From: Schoenoplectus triqueter
Taxonomy: Eukaryota > Streptophyta > Magnoliopsida > Poales > Cyperaceae
Direction: 5' to 3'
Assembly (NCBI GenBank): GCA_964058805.1
Contig: CAXKVV010001457.1
Location: 1 to 30,505 of the forward strand
Length of the DNA: 30,505 nucleotides
Below the pieces are notes generated by a model. It saw nothing but the letters and a program-made list of their open reading frames with translations. It made no database searches and was not told the origin of the DNA. Positions 1-11,878 of the stretch are shown piece by piece (within the stretch, counting starts at the first letter, position 1; each line of letters starts with the position of its first letter). Made by a program: the position numbers and the translations under genes.

Positions 1-1521
1 GCAGGCCAACTCTTCTCATGCTCCAATATTGAATATGTATAAAATCCCGAAACACCACGCAACATAATGTACCTACAGGAATTCAAAGGATATTAGTTCT
101 CCAAAAAATCAACGACAAGAACAATAAAACTGGTATTAATTAATCTGCATACTTGGCGTTTTCTGTTTGAATTGTAAAAATCAAGGAATTCTGAACATAT
201 GCACACATCTATTTCAGAGAATTGCATCTACACTTTTATGAAAAAAATAATTAAATAAATATTGCACAATAACAGAGAATCAGTTAATCAACCTGATATC
301 AGTATGGAGGTGAGCTAACTTCGTTCGAAGGGATGTATCCCATTGTCTCTTGAAGGAGATCTCTAACTGATCATCTGTTTCCACTATTGCCTTAAACTCA
401 GTTCCTTCTAACCTACTCATCATGACAATATCTAACAGTTAGTGACAATGTAAAATATCAATTTTCTCATTTAAAAACTAGGAGCAAATATTATTTGACA
501 ACATTACTTACATGTCCATGACGGCATCATTGTTGGATCCAGGATAGTTCCAATCAACATCCCAATACCTAAAATATGCAACAAAATAACCATTGATGTT
601 TCAGTACATGTCAAAACAAATTCCATCTTCACCTCGAACTGACATGGTGCTGGTTTATTCCTCCCTGTTCTCTCTGTTTTTTTTTCTCTCCACTTTTTTA
701 TAATCATCTTTTACCATCATTTCATCTGAAGTATAGAAAAACAATAAGTAGAGAAAAGACGGTCTCTCTATCTGATTTCTGGCACGAAATAAAAGGATAA
801 CTTTGAAATTAACACGACATAAGTTTGGATTATATATAGAATCGTGTATAAATATTAAATATGCGTACCCTCCTAGGTTGCTCTCCTTGTGAGCATAATC
901 CAAAAGATTATCTATTCCATTGTACTTGATGCCAATGATACGTCCTTCGGGCTTCGAAAAAGTAACTTGAAGGATGCCGTTATCCATCATTATCTAAAAA
1001 ATTGCATCCATCTTAATAATGCATTTTTGTCATTATACATACTGGCTTTACAGCTTCGTTCAATTTGTTTTCAATTAAGCCATATGAGGTAACTATTTTC
1101 GGGTTATATGAGGTGTACGACCAATATAAATTCAGAAAGCCAATTTCTGAGAAGCCGTGGATAACTCTCAAGGAATTACATTGATAGCGATGAGTTATTA
1201 TCACTAGCAAATTTGTGCATTAATACAAAAACATAAAAGAAAAAAAAAACTCTAAAAGGAAATTTGCGCATTAATACATGGAAGATGGTTTCAGAAAAAT
1301 GTTGAATAGTGCGAAGTTTGATGCTAGATACATATCTTGTAATAAATAATTAGTTAATATATATCAACTCAGAAACACATAATAAATAATTAGCAATATA
1401 CCTGGTCATCTTCGACATGCAAAGTAACTCTTTCTGATCTCGCCTGTGTTTCAGAGCTCATGACAGTTGCAATGAGAATGCAGAATACAGAAACAAACAT
1501 CACTGGTACCTGACACCCCAT
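1..1521 (-). CDS. Rhamnogalacturonate lyase, 5' part (5 exons, truncated by window edge)
   Basis: The product is a secreted pectin lyase that cleaves the rhamnogalacturonan I backbone by beta-elimination in the cell wall (plant family PL4). Exons read on the minus strand are 1521-1402, 993-869, 568-512, 412-293 and 72-1, and all four introns are GT-AG with compatible phases. The first 164 codons are open. Residues 1-25 form a hydrophobic signal peptide. Family landmarks follow: MDNGILQVTFSKPEG, GIKYNGIDNLL, a GYWDVDW segment, LEGTEFKAIVET and RGVSGFYTYSILEH, all typical of the N-terminal domain. The phase at exon 4 makes acceptor 414-413 the correct one, because the neighbouring AG upstream gives a stop. 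The start at 1521 is the first Met after the TATA box, and Met8 is an alternative. The catalytic and C-terminal domains lie outside the window. The family is known from homology; enzyme activity is inferred. Confidence 0.92.
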
Positions 1522-1561
1522 ACTTGTGTCTTTGTTTTGCAATTACTCGTATATTTCAAGT

Positions 1562-1570
1562 CCTTTTATA
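1562..1570 (-). promoter_or_regulatory. TATA box of the rhamnogalacturonate lyase gene
   Basis: On the minus strand this reads TATAAAAGG, a near-perfect plant TATA box, with an ATTGG (inverted CCAAT) motif just upstream. It lies about 40 bp before the ATG at 1521, so transcription should begin near 1535 and leave a very short leader of roughly 10-20 nt. Confidence 0.75.
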
Positions 1571-1590
1571 AGGTCCAATGGAATGGTTGT

Positions 1591-1948
1591 TCAGTAAAAA
1601 ACAACCTTCCAATTGGCTGCAATATTGAAGAACCTTCCCCTGTCAGTTAATTTCTCTGACTTTATGCAAGCTTTTGTTTGTTTAGTAGATCATTATAGCT
1701 TTAAATACTTGCACAACGTTGACAGTTTAGTGACCAAACTTCCACTTGTGGCCGTTTTCTTCTGCAATTAGGTAAATAATTCCATGTCAAACCTTTCCTA
1801 TTGAACGTACTTTAAGTTTGATATATACGCAATAAAAGTTTCAGTTAGTTTTGGCAAGAAATACGATGCAGTTTTGAATAGTTGAAACTGCGTTAATATT
1901 AAATATGTATATAAAATGGGTACTATTTTTTAAAGAAAAATGTGGGGG

Positions 1949-1991
<43 letters not shown>

Positions 1992-2460
1992 GTGCCACAT
2001 TTATCATGTTACGTAACAGATTGCATATACCATGAAACAGCAGCGGATACATGTTGGTTCGTAGGTTTTAATACAGTTTCAACTTTACAAAAGGGAAGGA
2101 TAACTAGGCCTCGGATATTCTCAACTGGGCCTAACAAACCTAGACTTTTCAAAAATGAATATTATTGTGTTCCTCCACCAAATTAATTCATATTTTGACT
2201 GACCTCCTCCTTTGACTCTTTGACTTTAGATATGACAATTTGGTTATCTCCAACATAAAATTAAAGAAATCTGAATCGGAAAGTATAAGTGTGTGCATGT
2301 GCATAATTAAAAAGATATAAAAATCTGGTTGACTATTGTTCCTCTTCATTTTTTTTAATTCGCTCATCCATCTTCTTTTGCTCGACTCAAAACAACAATT
2401 TCCTAATTAAGGGAAACAAGTTATTGAGCAATTGAGACCATGAATCCTACTACAAACTTA
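1591..2460. other. Intergenic region upstream of the lyase gene
   Basis: This stretch holds no supportable gene. Short ORFs here show no recognisable protein. The only structured feature is a (GA)n microsatellite. The part nearest 1,600 probably belongs to the lyase promoter. Confidence 0.5.
1954..1990. repeat. (AG)n dinucleotide microsatellite
   Basis: An uninterrupted run of about 18 AG units lies some 430 bp upstream of the lyase start codon. GA tracts are common in plant promoters, where GAGA-binding (BBR/BPC) proteins may bind. A regulatory role here is only a possibility. Confidence 0.95.
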
Positions 2461-2539
2461 ATATCCTTTTTTTGATGACCATTTAATAAAATAATAATAG
2501 ATATGATCAATATGGTTTTAAAGCCCACAAACACGAATG

Positions 2540-3000
2540 AAATAACTAGACATATGCTTTTCTCAATTATTGATCCGATCCAACAAGTTAATCTGTTTCG
2601 ATCTGAATCTGATTCATCTGATCTGATATGGTCCGAAAATAAATGGATCAAATATGGATCTAATTTTTTTTACCTGAATCGATTCAAGTCAACCCGACTG
2701 ACCCGTTTAATTATATTTTTGAAGTAATTTTATGATTCAATACTAAATAAAGCTTAATATGTACTAATTAAGATTAATTATAAATTAACTAATATTTAAT
2801 TATTTAAAAATATATAAAAATTATTAATAAATATTTAATTATTTTATATGAGTTGGATCAACTTGTGTCTCGGTCAGATTATCATAGGTCCAGTTTTTTT
2901 TATCCGAATTTAAATGGATCAGATCAAAAAATAATAAAATAATGATGACCCGTCTCAGACCGAACTTAAACCCGACCCGGCCGAAGTCATTGACACCCTT
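2540..3000. mobile_element. Decayed repeat of the GGGTGTCAA-terminus type
   Basis: The segment is AT-rich but is peppered with the GC-rich words GGATC, GACCCG and CCCGACCCGG. It ends at 2989-3000 with ATTGACACCCTT, the inverse of the AGGGGTGTCAAT terminus seen at 26,051. A 19-bp word (acccgtttaattatatttt) at 2701-2719 recurs exactly at 27,557-27,575. Three partial copies in one window argue for a dispersed non-autonomous transposon family. I could not find the matching left terminus here, so the class is uncertain. Confidence 0.45.
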
Positions 3001-5200
3001 ATTTTATACCTACTGCTTTTTTTTAATAAAATATAGATAAATTTCGAATATGTAATATCTCATATAAAGGACATTCAATTTATCGCTTCTATTACTTATT
3101 AGTATTTTCACATATTTATGGGCACAGAACATATATATATTTTATATAACATACCTTAAACGGACCACAAAATGGAAGATTCCGAAAAATATAAGCAACT
3201 TAATGTTCTTCAACACTTAATAAAAGGAAAAATGCTCCGCTGTCTCCTTTGCTGATCTCCTTCAAGTGATGAAAGTTATTCTTTTTTCTTTTTTTTTTTT
3301 GCTCTCTTTAACATATGCACACAAAAAATTACCATGGAATGAACTAATTTCTGTGCTATATATAAATAGAAGAGAGAAGATATTATCCAACAAATAAAAT
3401 ATTTTCCGCCTAGTATGATGCAATGTTTGTTATAAGGAGGCAGAGATAAATAAGGAAAGAGGTTGTGAAGGAGAGGTACTGGAGTTCAGTGAAATAGGAA
3501 GTTGGTATTTTTGTACATATTTTTTGTTAGGCTTTTTGTTTTTTTTTTCCTTTTTTCTCTTTGTACCCTATAACTTGGAGGATAACTAATTAAATATAAC
3601 ATCTGAAATATAAAAGAGGTTAATTTGTTGCATATATTAACACAATTTATAATTTATTTTCATCTTTATGTTGCACGTCTATCGCATCTTATATGAAATA
3701 CGACACAAATATGAATATTATAGAATAGTACGAAGTTTTATACATCGATCTGTTATAGTTTCACTATTTATGCAAAAAAAATATTTTTAATAAAATATAT
3801 GTACACATAATTTTTCGTTTCAACAGTTAAGAAGGAATTGCTTGACAATTGTGTGTATGATATCATTTTCCTAAACAAACATACATAAGAAAATAGAATT
3901 TAATTAAACATTCATGTATACAAATGTCATAACACGGTAATTGAAATTGTTCATGATAAATGATGCAATGAACATTGAAATTGTTGGCATCGAATGTCAC
4001 AAATATCAAGATATATATTTCTAGAGTTATGCTATGGTGAGTTGCGAAACATAAAAAAAAAAAAAATTTTTGTACTTCATATAATATTTTTTATTTTCAA
4101 ATTCAAAATCTCAATTCAACCTTTAAAACCTCAAAGTAATCTTCATACTAAAATATATTTGAAAATAAAATTTTATATTTTTTTAAATTTTTTTGAAGGA
4201 TATTATTGGAAATTCTTAGATCAATACATTTTCTATCCTTATTTTTTTTCAAAAAAAAATATGAAATTTAGTCTACAAATATATTTTAATATGGAGAATG
4301 TGTTGAATGGTTGGATTGACTTTTTGTATTCAAAAATAAAAAATATAACATGAATTGCAAAAGTATTTTATATTTCACCACTTACATAGTATATATAAGT
4401 CTATATTTCTGTGCAAATTTTATAAAATCTTTCAAAACTATTAGCCACTAATAATCTACATTATTCCAGATTTGACAAGTGCAAAAAATGATAGCAGAAG
4501 TAAGTTTCATGCGAAACATTAAGCGGTAAAAACCACACCTTTATTGTTTCCTTAAGGTAAAGAATTTAATTAAGGAATTATATCAACATTTTTATGAATA
4601 TTTATCAAGCTTTTAAAAAACTTTATTTTAACTTCATCAAAATCTTTAATGTTAAATAAAAAAATCATTAAATTCATTATATGACTACTTGAATGGCCAA
4701 TTTTCTAGTCATTATATAGGCACTGATAAAAATGAAGACAACCCATTTGCGAGTCATTAATCAGAAAATGATTCGGACTGGTTGGGAAAAGTCGTTCAAA
4801 TTTAGCACAATCCACATTCATTCCTTTTTGTATTCGCCAAAAGATGAACAATGTACATTTGAAGTGTGAATCCTGTATAATTTTGAAGAGAAAATAGGAT
4901 CAATTTTGTAAGATGAAATGATGAACTTACAATATGAATACTTTGGGATGAAATGGGACTCTTAAGGGATTTAAACCTTGTAAAATTCATTCCTTGCAAA
5001 AGTATTAAAGATTTCCGTGTCATCTTAGCCTATTGGGATAATGATTCCGCGTTTATGAAATCATTTTTGCTGGAGCTGTTTGTCTGTGTTTTTACATTGC
5101 AAGTTCGAGCAAAGAAATAGACCACAACCAATAATCACTGACCTCTATGCGTGTTTACAATAGACCTGCGCCAAGCAAGCGCACAAAAATAGAACATGAC
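3001..5200. other. Gene-poor AT-rich spacer between the two wall-enzyme genes
   Basis: No coding exon could be supported in this stretch. Runs of A or T and low-complexity AT sequence dominate it. ORFs at 3,994-4,353 and 4,802-5,023 have AT-biased composition and match nothing I recognise. One TATA-like element at about 3,354-3,368 followed by purine-rich sequence is listed separately. The region just below 5,200 lies downstream of the arabinofuranosidase poly(A) signal. Confidence 0.5.
3354..3368 (+). promoter_or_regulatory. Orphan TATA-like element
   Basis: The words ctatatataaatagaa match the plant TATA consensus well, and they are followed on the plus strand by a purine-rich, non-repetitive stretch (about 3,370-3,510). 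No ORF longer than a few codons begins in the expected window. If functional, the product would be non-coding. AT-rich DNA produces such motifs by chance, so support is weak. Confidence 0.2.
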
Positions 5201-5223
5201 AACAATAGTTGAGCAGCAATATC

Positions 5224-5229
5224 TTTATT
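5224..5229 (-). terminator. Poly(A) signal of the arabinofuranosidase gene
   Basis: AATAAA on the minus strand lies about 150 nt downstream of the stop codon at 5377, which is a normal 3' UTR length for a plant gene. Cleavage would be expected around 5,195-5,210. Confidence 0.55.
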
Positions 5230-5376
5230 ACAAAGAACTGGCAGTATTTTATTGGGTTATGCTAGATAAGTATTTACAATACAGTCACAATCTCTTCATG
5301 CCAATTTTGTGTCATCCCTTTTTGCACTTGTTCCCGTAGGCCGCCTGAATTATGCTAAGCGTGTATTTTTACTATT

Positions 5377-8300
5377 TTACATGTCAGCTACATTAGCTGT
5401 CTGCGCAAGTGCTAATTCAAAGCATGTGAAGGAACGTGGCTGGATCACAACGGCCATTTGTTTGTTTGCATTTCTCAGAGCAGTTTGTACTGGCACCACC
5501 TACAGACCATAAAATTTCAGTGAGGCACTAATTGGTATATTACAGTAAAAGCAGTGATACCAGAGAATTAGCAAGGATTGTACCTTTGTAGGGTTTGAAA
5601 ATGAGTTTTCATCCATCAGATTGTTGGATGTCATAACAGTAGTAGATGAACATAGTGCATTTATTGAAGAAGATAATCCAGACACAGAGATCTTAAGATT
5701 CACAGTATCATTACCGAAGTTCACAATCTGAGAAAAAGAAAAGGCAAGTCATCGAGCTGTTTATAGAAAGGGTTGTGTTGTTACAATTTTTCAGCATAAT
5801 GAAATAATTGATCAATTTTGAACTGAGAGGCTTGAAATGAGTGCAGTAAGAGTACTAAACCAAAACCCTTCCAAAATATCAGAAAAATTATAGTATGTTG
5901 GATCAGAAAAATACATTGTGTGAAACCAAGTAGCATTATATATCAAAAGATTTATACTCTATCCAAAAGTAGGCCTTAAAACCCAATTTCATGGTCAATT
6001 TTTTATTTTATTTTTCCTTCTGTTATATTATTATCAAAAAAGTTCTTTGTAATCTGACCTTTATTTTCAAGTAATTTGAATTGTCTGAGCTTTTCCATGT
6101 GATTGCAGATGCAACGACTGAACTCGAGTCCGACTGAAGAGATGTAGGATTTAGAATGGCACCGCTCGATTCTGTGAAGTACTGTTGCATCCAGTAACTA
6201 GGTGTGCCATACACGTTTGCCGAGTTAAATACAATGGCATCTGGATTCCACCTGTTTCCATGTTTGTTTAACAAAAACAACAAAATTCTAACATTCAATG
6301 AGTACATTATTTTATGGTTAAGACTTAAATAAATGAGCTAGAATTCACCTCCGATCGTTGTCATTTACAAAGAGCGGAGCATAGCTTGCCATCTCCACAA
6401 TATCACTGTATGGGAAACAATAACAATTAATTGCTTTATTTCATTCAGAAATTGTGAAGTAACTTCTTTAACTGTATGCATTAATTATTTCACGAAAGTG
6501 CATGTGCAGAGACAACTTTATGACCATACAAAAGCGATGTGCTGTATTTACATGTATAGATTAACTAATGTTTACTTTGTTATTACTCTTCAAAATTGTT
6601 GTATTACTAACCTGCTTCATTTGATAATCATTTATTTACTATTGGATGCTCTAAATGCTTTATAATTAGAAAGAACGAGTGAAAAAAAAAGAAGAAAAAA
6701 AAGAACCTATTCTTCTCAAGTCCGATAAGGAAAGCAGCCTCAGCTAATGATGCCAAAAGGGTTCCCTTGCCAGCATCATTTTGCCACACAGCATATTCAC
6801 TGACAAAAGCCTAATAAAAGAATTTAAAAATCAGAAAATTTTCCGTACATTATCATATTGAATGATAATTGATGTGGACTAACCTTTGGCCCAGATCTTT
6901 TTGCATTGTTGAATAAATCTTTCTGAGAAAACATACCGTTAGCTGTGGTGTATGTCTGTTAACAAAGACAGTAAAAATAAAATCAACTAAGTGGTTAGTG
7001 TTTGTTGCAATTAAGTTTCATACTTCGTCCTACATGGAACAGGTAAATTTGTAAAATATTGGCAATGTCAGACAACTTAATCCTATTTTTGAAGTTCAAA
7101 TTTTGTAAAGCCAATTTTAAGCAGGTTTACAGATTCATAGTTGCATATCATGAAGCTGCTTATTTGACTAAATATAGAAACTAGAAAACATTGGGTCCCA
7201 ATTGCAAGTGTCACAAATGTTGGTTGCTATTTGAAAACTAATTGGTTACTTTGCAAACTATTCTAAAATTTAAATGAAAATAAGGTTTAGATACAAACAT
7301 GAAAGTCATAATAATCGGCAGGGTGATCCAGCGTGGTGCCCAATGCATTACAGTTTGTTATAATGTTCATATCTGGATATGCATTCTTTATTGCATAGTA
7401 GAACTTAAGGTAATTTCCTGCACAAGATTTAGAAACTACCATTATAATTTGATATGCTTACAGCTGAATTCCTCATTAGCTTTTACTTCGGAAAGAAAAA
7501 AGAAAAAGATTTCCTTTTAATTGTTCAGATATTTCTATAGCTCGGAGTAACAGTTCAGGTATACTTCAATGAATGAAGTATTAAATTCCTCGTTTCTGTC
7601 TACATCCTGCTATGAAACTTTAACAAGGAAAAACCTAAAACTCCGATAACAAAAATAATTCAATTGTAATTAACATCTTCCATAATATGTGTAGGTGAAT
7701 AAAGAATTTAAATGCGATCAACATCTTCTCTCTATTTAAACCTACAAGCAAGTTTTTTTTTTGAAGTAGTAGGCAAATAGCCTACTATTTGATTTTATTA
7801 ATAAAAAATTAAAAAGAATTACAGATAAGAGGAAAGAATCATGAAAGGTAAAAATACAATTTTGATTTCTAATCGTGGTTCTAAAAACCCATATCCAACC
7901 CTAGTTCGAACGGTCCCTAGTCTACCCTATTTCTATTTGCAACATACATATTCCATTGTGTGGTATACGATGCTATTTCTATCCTTATTGCATATAGGTT
8001 TTTATGACTAAAAGCAAAGTTTTAGAATGCGAATTTCAATATACATGCGGTTGACCACTGTATATCACATATACGACATGCGGTGCATATGTGGTTCAAT
8101 ATGCGGATATGTATTCTAAAAGTTTTTAAAATATTTGAATCGATCATTTATTTTTGAAGAATTTTAATATAAAATAAGAAAATATAATAAGTTAATACAA
8201 TAATTTTGAGTTTTTTTACATGAAATATACCATAGCTTAATTTTATAAGTTTAATATGATAAAACTTTTAAAAAAATACACAAACAGTATTGAAAGTGCC

Positions 8301-11300
8301 AGTACTGGAAAGTAGGTTAGTAATTTGCAAATATTGTAAATGATTTGAACATTTATTTGATAAATGAAAATAAAAGATATCTAGGAAAGTAAAGAAAAAA
8401 ATAGAAATAAACCTGTATAGTAGTTCTTGCCACAGTCTTCATTACCAATAGCCATATATTTCAAAGTAAACGGCTCAGGGTGACCCATTGAAGCTCTAAC
8501 TGAGCCCCATGTTGAGTCAGCGCTTCCCCTTGCAAATTCTATACTATTTAGGGCATCCTATTTCAAAAAAGGGCAAAGCAACATTTTACCAAGAAGTTGG
8601 TGAGATTGCAAAACATGAAGTATCCAGTTGGCAAGTATAATTGTTTGGCCAATGTATTTTATAAATCAATTAGTTGTTAAGATTTTCAAATACATACCTG
8701 AACCCAGGGTCCTATGTTTTCCGTACTAATGGACTCTTGGTGGCTGATCCCTACAACAAAAGAATATGAAAATAATTTAATTCATTTCATTGTCCGGACT
8801 GGGCTTCATTTCTAGCCTACCCTAATTTATCTGGGATTAAAGATTTTGTTGTTGTTATTGTTGTTGTTGTTAATTAAGTTCATTGACATAAATAATCAGT
8901 TCTTTCATAAATCGTAGATTAATAAAAAAAATACCATTGTTTATGACCCAGACTGGAGCTGCGCCAAGATCTTCAGCAAGCTACAACAAATCATGAAGTA
9001 CAAAAGAAAATATAGATATCACAGCAAGCATTAAAACAGGTCAGATTATATATTGGGTTTTGGCAACCTAGTTTTTACTAGATCCATAAATAAACCACCC
9101 AAAGTAACTGAGTTTTTCCAGCAGTACACTTTGGGTCCAAACTACCTCCAGGATTAGCTGTGGTTGGGTAAGAAATGTGAAGCCAACAAATTTTCAATTA
9201 CCTGAAGCAACTCGAAATAGCCAAGTCCATCATCAGTCCAATAATTCCAAACATCCCCAAAATGCCCTGGCCTCTCTTCCCACGGGCCAATTGAGGGAGT
9301 CCATCTGAATGCGTCCCATAGCCTCTCCCCTTCCACATAGGAACCCCCTAATATCATGGTATTAAAAAAAGGTAAATGAGATGATCCTATAGAAAGTCTT
9401 TCTGTTCTTTAATGGCTTTTCTGAGTAAGGTGTCAGGGCTGGGTACATTAGCAAGAGGGATTAACTGACTTCAGAGAGGCTGATGGATTGGACATATAAT
9501 AAAGAAGTGAAGGGGAACTACCAGGGAAAATAATAGCGATTACCGGTTTTGACATGCATATTATTTAAGCTTTCAACTGATGGTAAATTCTCTTTATCTC
9601 TTACCAGGAAACCTAAGGAACCGAGGCTTCAGATCAGCAACCATTGAAAGTAGATCCTTTCTGAATCCATGCCCCTATCCCATGTAAAAGAAGTTCACAA
9701 ATAAAATCGTCAAATATTAATACTATTCTACAAACAAATAAGAAATCTCTTAAGCAATTATTTGAAGTATGAAGTGAAGTATTTCACAATAACTGTACCG
9801 AATATAAATAAACAAGACAAAATGTACCTTGTAAGTGTCAATAGGCATCAAGGAGACTTGGTCTAGCCAGAAAACTCCTTTATTTTTAGTCGTGAACTGG
9901 ATGCGTCCATTAGTCGTGGAACCAGTAGCAAACAACTCAAACTGTACCTTGGTCCAGTTTGACACATCAGAAGCAGAAGCTCTGCACAAAAGTGGTTATT
10001 AAATGCCTACAGAACACATGATTCCATGAACAATTTTAAAAAAATGTACACATTATGGCAGGTACGAACAAAGGACCAGTAAGAGAAACTTTTTCTCACA
10101 CAATTTTAGTGCTGGCTAGAGTCTGTGATCCATCAGAATTCGTTAGTGCAACATTGATGTTAACTGACTCCGCTGATTTGACGTATAATACCAGTTTGTA
10201 TTCCTTTCCATTTTCTATATTCTGAAGATCCATACCCAAGGTAAACTTTAGTAAAAGAATATTTAAATAAGCATACAAGGAAACAAAAGGTTAACAAAAG
10301 TTCAATAATATATCTCAAAAAGAAGCTAGGTCACAAATGAAGGATGCATGTTACGGATTCAGATATTTCTATAAGGCAATCTGTCTCGTCATATTTCTTA
10401 CAAGTTGATATAATAAAATGGTAAGGGGAACTGGAGAAATACTCTTTCAATTATCCTTTTTCTGTTGGTAAACTCTATATCCATGCTTCACTGAGTCTCT
10501 AATATAACTATTTTAGACCTTCCAAATAGTAAATAATGTTAATGTGAGGAAGTAACTTGGCAAGCAGGGAAGTACCATGTAAGTATCAATACTAAGATCA
10601 ACATGGACTGCCCCCATAATATTATTTACTATTTGGAAGGTCTACAATTATAAAGTGGTATTCACCATGCCCCAGAAACCAGGGTTGTAGACACCAACAC
10701 CAGCAGAGAGACATGCATTAGCATCGCAATTTGACTGCACTCTAAGTGCTACAGGGTTCCTTTTGAAGGGAGAGGTATTGTCAGTAGCAACCGATACAAT
10801 TGTTTCATTTCCAATTATGGCCCATGGGCTGAAGTCTGAGGGAGTATTTTGACCTCCAGCCTCAAACCCTGAAGTCAACAAAGATCATATCATGGACCAT
10901 ATCATAAATGTTTAGTTTAATTTACAAAAATGCCTTGGGGAATTGTGCATAATTTCAGAATTTAACATACTACCCACTCAATAACATACTCAATTTATTT
11001 CATTATTATTATTTTTGGAAATATATTATAAGCAGGTAGATTAAGGCATAAAATATATGTTATGAAGTTTGAAATATAGAAATAATATAATACAGACATA
11101 AAATGAAGTTTGAAAATAACAGCTAAAGAAATAATACAGACATAAAATGAAGTTTGAAATATAAAGGGACTGTCCAGAAAAAAAATATTAGGCTCAAGGC
11201 CCTTTAGCACTAAGCATTAAAAATTACAACAGAGAAAAACTAAATGAGAAAAGCTCAACAAATATTTAGTCAAAAGAAAAGATTAAACACTTTTTCAAAA

Positions 11301-11855
11301 AAACTTTTTCAAACGAAAATATTTTTTATAAGTTAGATGGCTTATTTCCAACTTTTGTTTTTTTTTCTATTGTTCTTATTTTCTGCGAAAAAAACAAAGT
11401 TGATATTACTTGAATCATAAATAGTTGCATGCTGAATACCTCTGTTGCTGACAAGTTCAGCCCAAATCCCACCGGCTCCAGCATGATTTATCTCCTATAA
11501 TTATTTTAAAAATTGAAAATTTACCAATTATATAACCTTTCTGATACTTGAAAACTACCAAGTATTACCAAAAAAACTAATTCAATTCTGACCAAACTGT
11601 CCAAACTAAATTCATAAATTAACATAGGCTAATGAGTGCCCTATTAGATTCAATTATTACCTCAAAAAATGCCCCAAAAAGTATGTCTGGTATTTTCCGG
11701 CCAGATTGAGATGAAGCATCAACCGTCAAAGTTGCACTTTTATTTGCCTTTAAGTCACAAGCACCATAATTGGCAGTAATGCATATTACAAACAGCACAT
11801 AAATTACAACAAATTGAGGCCTCCTTTTGAAATTCATACTTCGGGGCCACCTCAT
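5377..11855 (-). CDS. Alpha-L-arabinofuranosidase, GH51 (ASD1/ARAF1-like), complete, 17 exons
   Basis: Secreted wall enzyme releasing terminal arabinofuranose from arabinan and arabinoxylan. Exons on the minus strand: 11855-11661, 11494-11440, 10868-10666, 10221-10100, 9981-9828, 9674-9605, 9347-9202, 8980-8935, 8750-8698, 8557-8413, 7417-7299, 6955-6884, 6810-6707, 6405-6349, 6251-6059, 5727-5584, 5499-5377. They sum to 2,001 bp (666 aa plus TAA). All introns are GT-AG with consistent phases, and length matches plant GH51 proteins (about 670-680 aa). A signal peptide covers residues 1 to about 32. Next come FGAFFEEINHAGAGG, a carbohydrate-binding-like module (about 90-230), the barrel with GPWEERPGHFGDVW, the acid/base Glu388 in GNEDCG and the nucleophile Glu465 in VSEYA, then a C-terminal jelly-roll. 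A TGA immediately precedes the Met at 11855, so translation cannot start further up in this exon; Met7 (11837) is an alternative start. Confidence 0.96.
7751..7860 (-). mobile_element. Possible LINE 3' tail in intron 10 of the arabinofuranosidase gene
   Basis: Read on the minus strand, this part of the 881-bp intron between exons 10 and 11 ends in TTATTAATAAAATC, a small hairpin (TAGTAGGC / GCCTACTA, 7,767-7,787) and then a run of ten A. A polyadenylated tail in the same orientation as the gene fits the 3' end of a truncated LINE. No coding part is recognisable, and a processed transcript of other origin is possible. Confidence 0.3.
8020..8121. repeat. Small inverted-repeat element in intron 10
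   Basis: The block is bounded by TTTTAGAAT (8,020-8,028) and its exact inverse ATTCTAAAA (8,113-8,121). It contains several copies of ATGCGG and of CATATG-like words. A loosely similar block with ATGCGG and palindromic ATATATG words lies at about 14,050-14,155. This could be a short MITE. No clear target duplication is visible, so the call is tentative. Confidence 0.3.
8788..8871 (+). mobile_element. SINE-like 3' end with (TTG)n tail in intron 8
   Basis: The segment contains agcctaccctaatttatctg followed by ggattaaag and an imperfect (TTG)n run at 8,845-8,871. This arrangement matches the 3' end of plant TS/Au-type SINEs, whose conserved end has a CCCAACTTG..TGGGA-like core followed by TTG repeats. 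Only the 3' part is present, without the tRNA-derived A and B boxes. It lies in the intron between exons 8 and 9 and is inverted relative to the gene. Confidence 0.5.
10514..10644. repeat. Perfect 24-bp inverted repeat in intron 3 of the arabinofuranosidase gene
   Basis: The arm at 10,514-10,537 (beginning tagaccttccaaatag) is exactly reverse-complementary to the arm at 10,621-10,644. The arms are separated by 83 nt. In the transcript the first arm would begin about 20 nt inside the intron after the donor at 10,665. It could be a miniature foldback element or a transcript hairpin. No target duplication is seen at its borders. Confidence 0.8.
11040..11165. repeat. Imperfect tandem repeat in intron 2
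   Basis: The word atgaagtttgaaa occurs three times, and acagacataaaatgaagttt twice, within about 125 bp of the intron between exons 2 and 3. This is a short AT-rich minisatellite-like expansion with no coding content. Confidence 0.7.
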
Positions 11856-11878
11856 TCAATTTAGAGGAGAAACAACAC

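Noticed and set aside
3994..4353. Plus-strand ORF of 119 codons
   Set aside because: It is Lys/Phe/Ile-rich and follows the local AT bias, with no signal, domain or homologue recognised. It is most likely chance.
4802..5023. Minus-strand ORF downstream of the arabinofuranosidase gene
   Set aside because: It lies in the downstream flank beyond the poly(A) signal, has no recognisable motif and lacks promoter context.
7299..7520. Plus-strand ORF at the exon 11 locus
   Set aside because: It overlaps exon 11 of the arabinofuranosidase gene on the opposite strand and has no independent support.
10560..10625. Possible extra exon inside intron 3 (short open stretch in the hairpin loop)
   Set aside because: Exons 3 and 4 join in phase and match the family without a gap, so no additional exon is needed.
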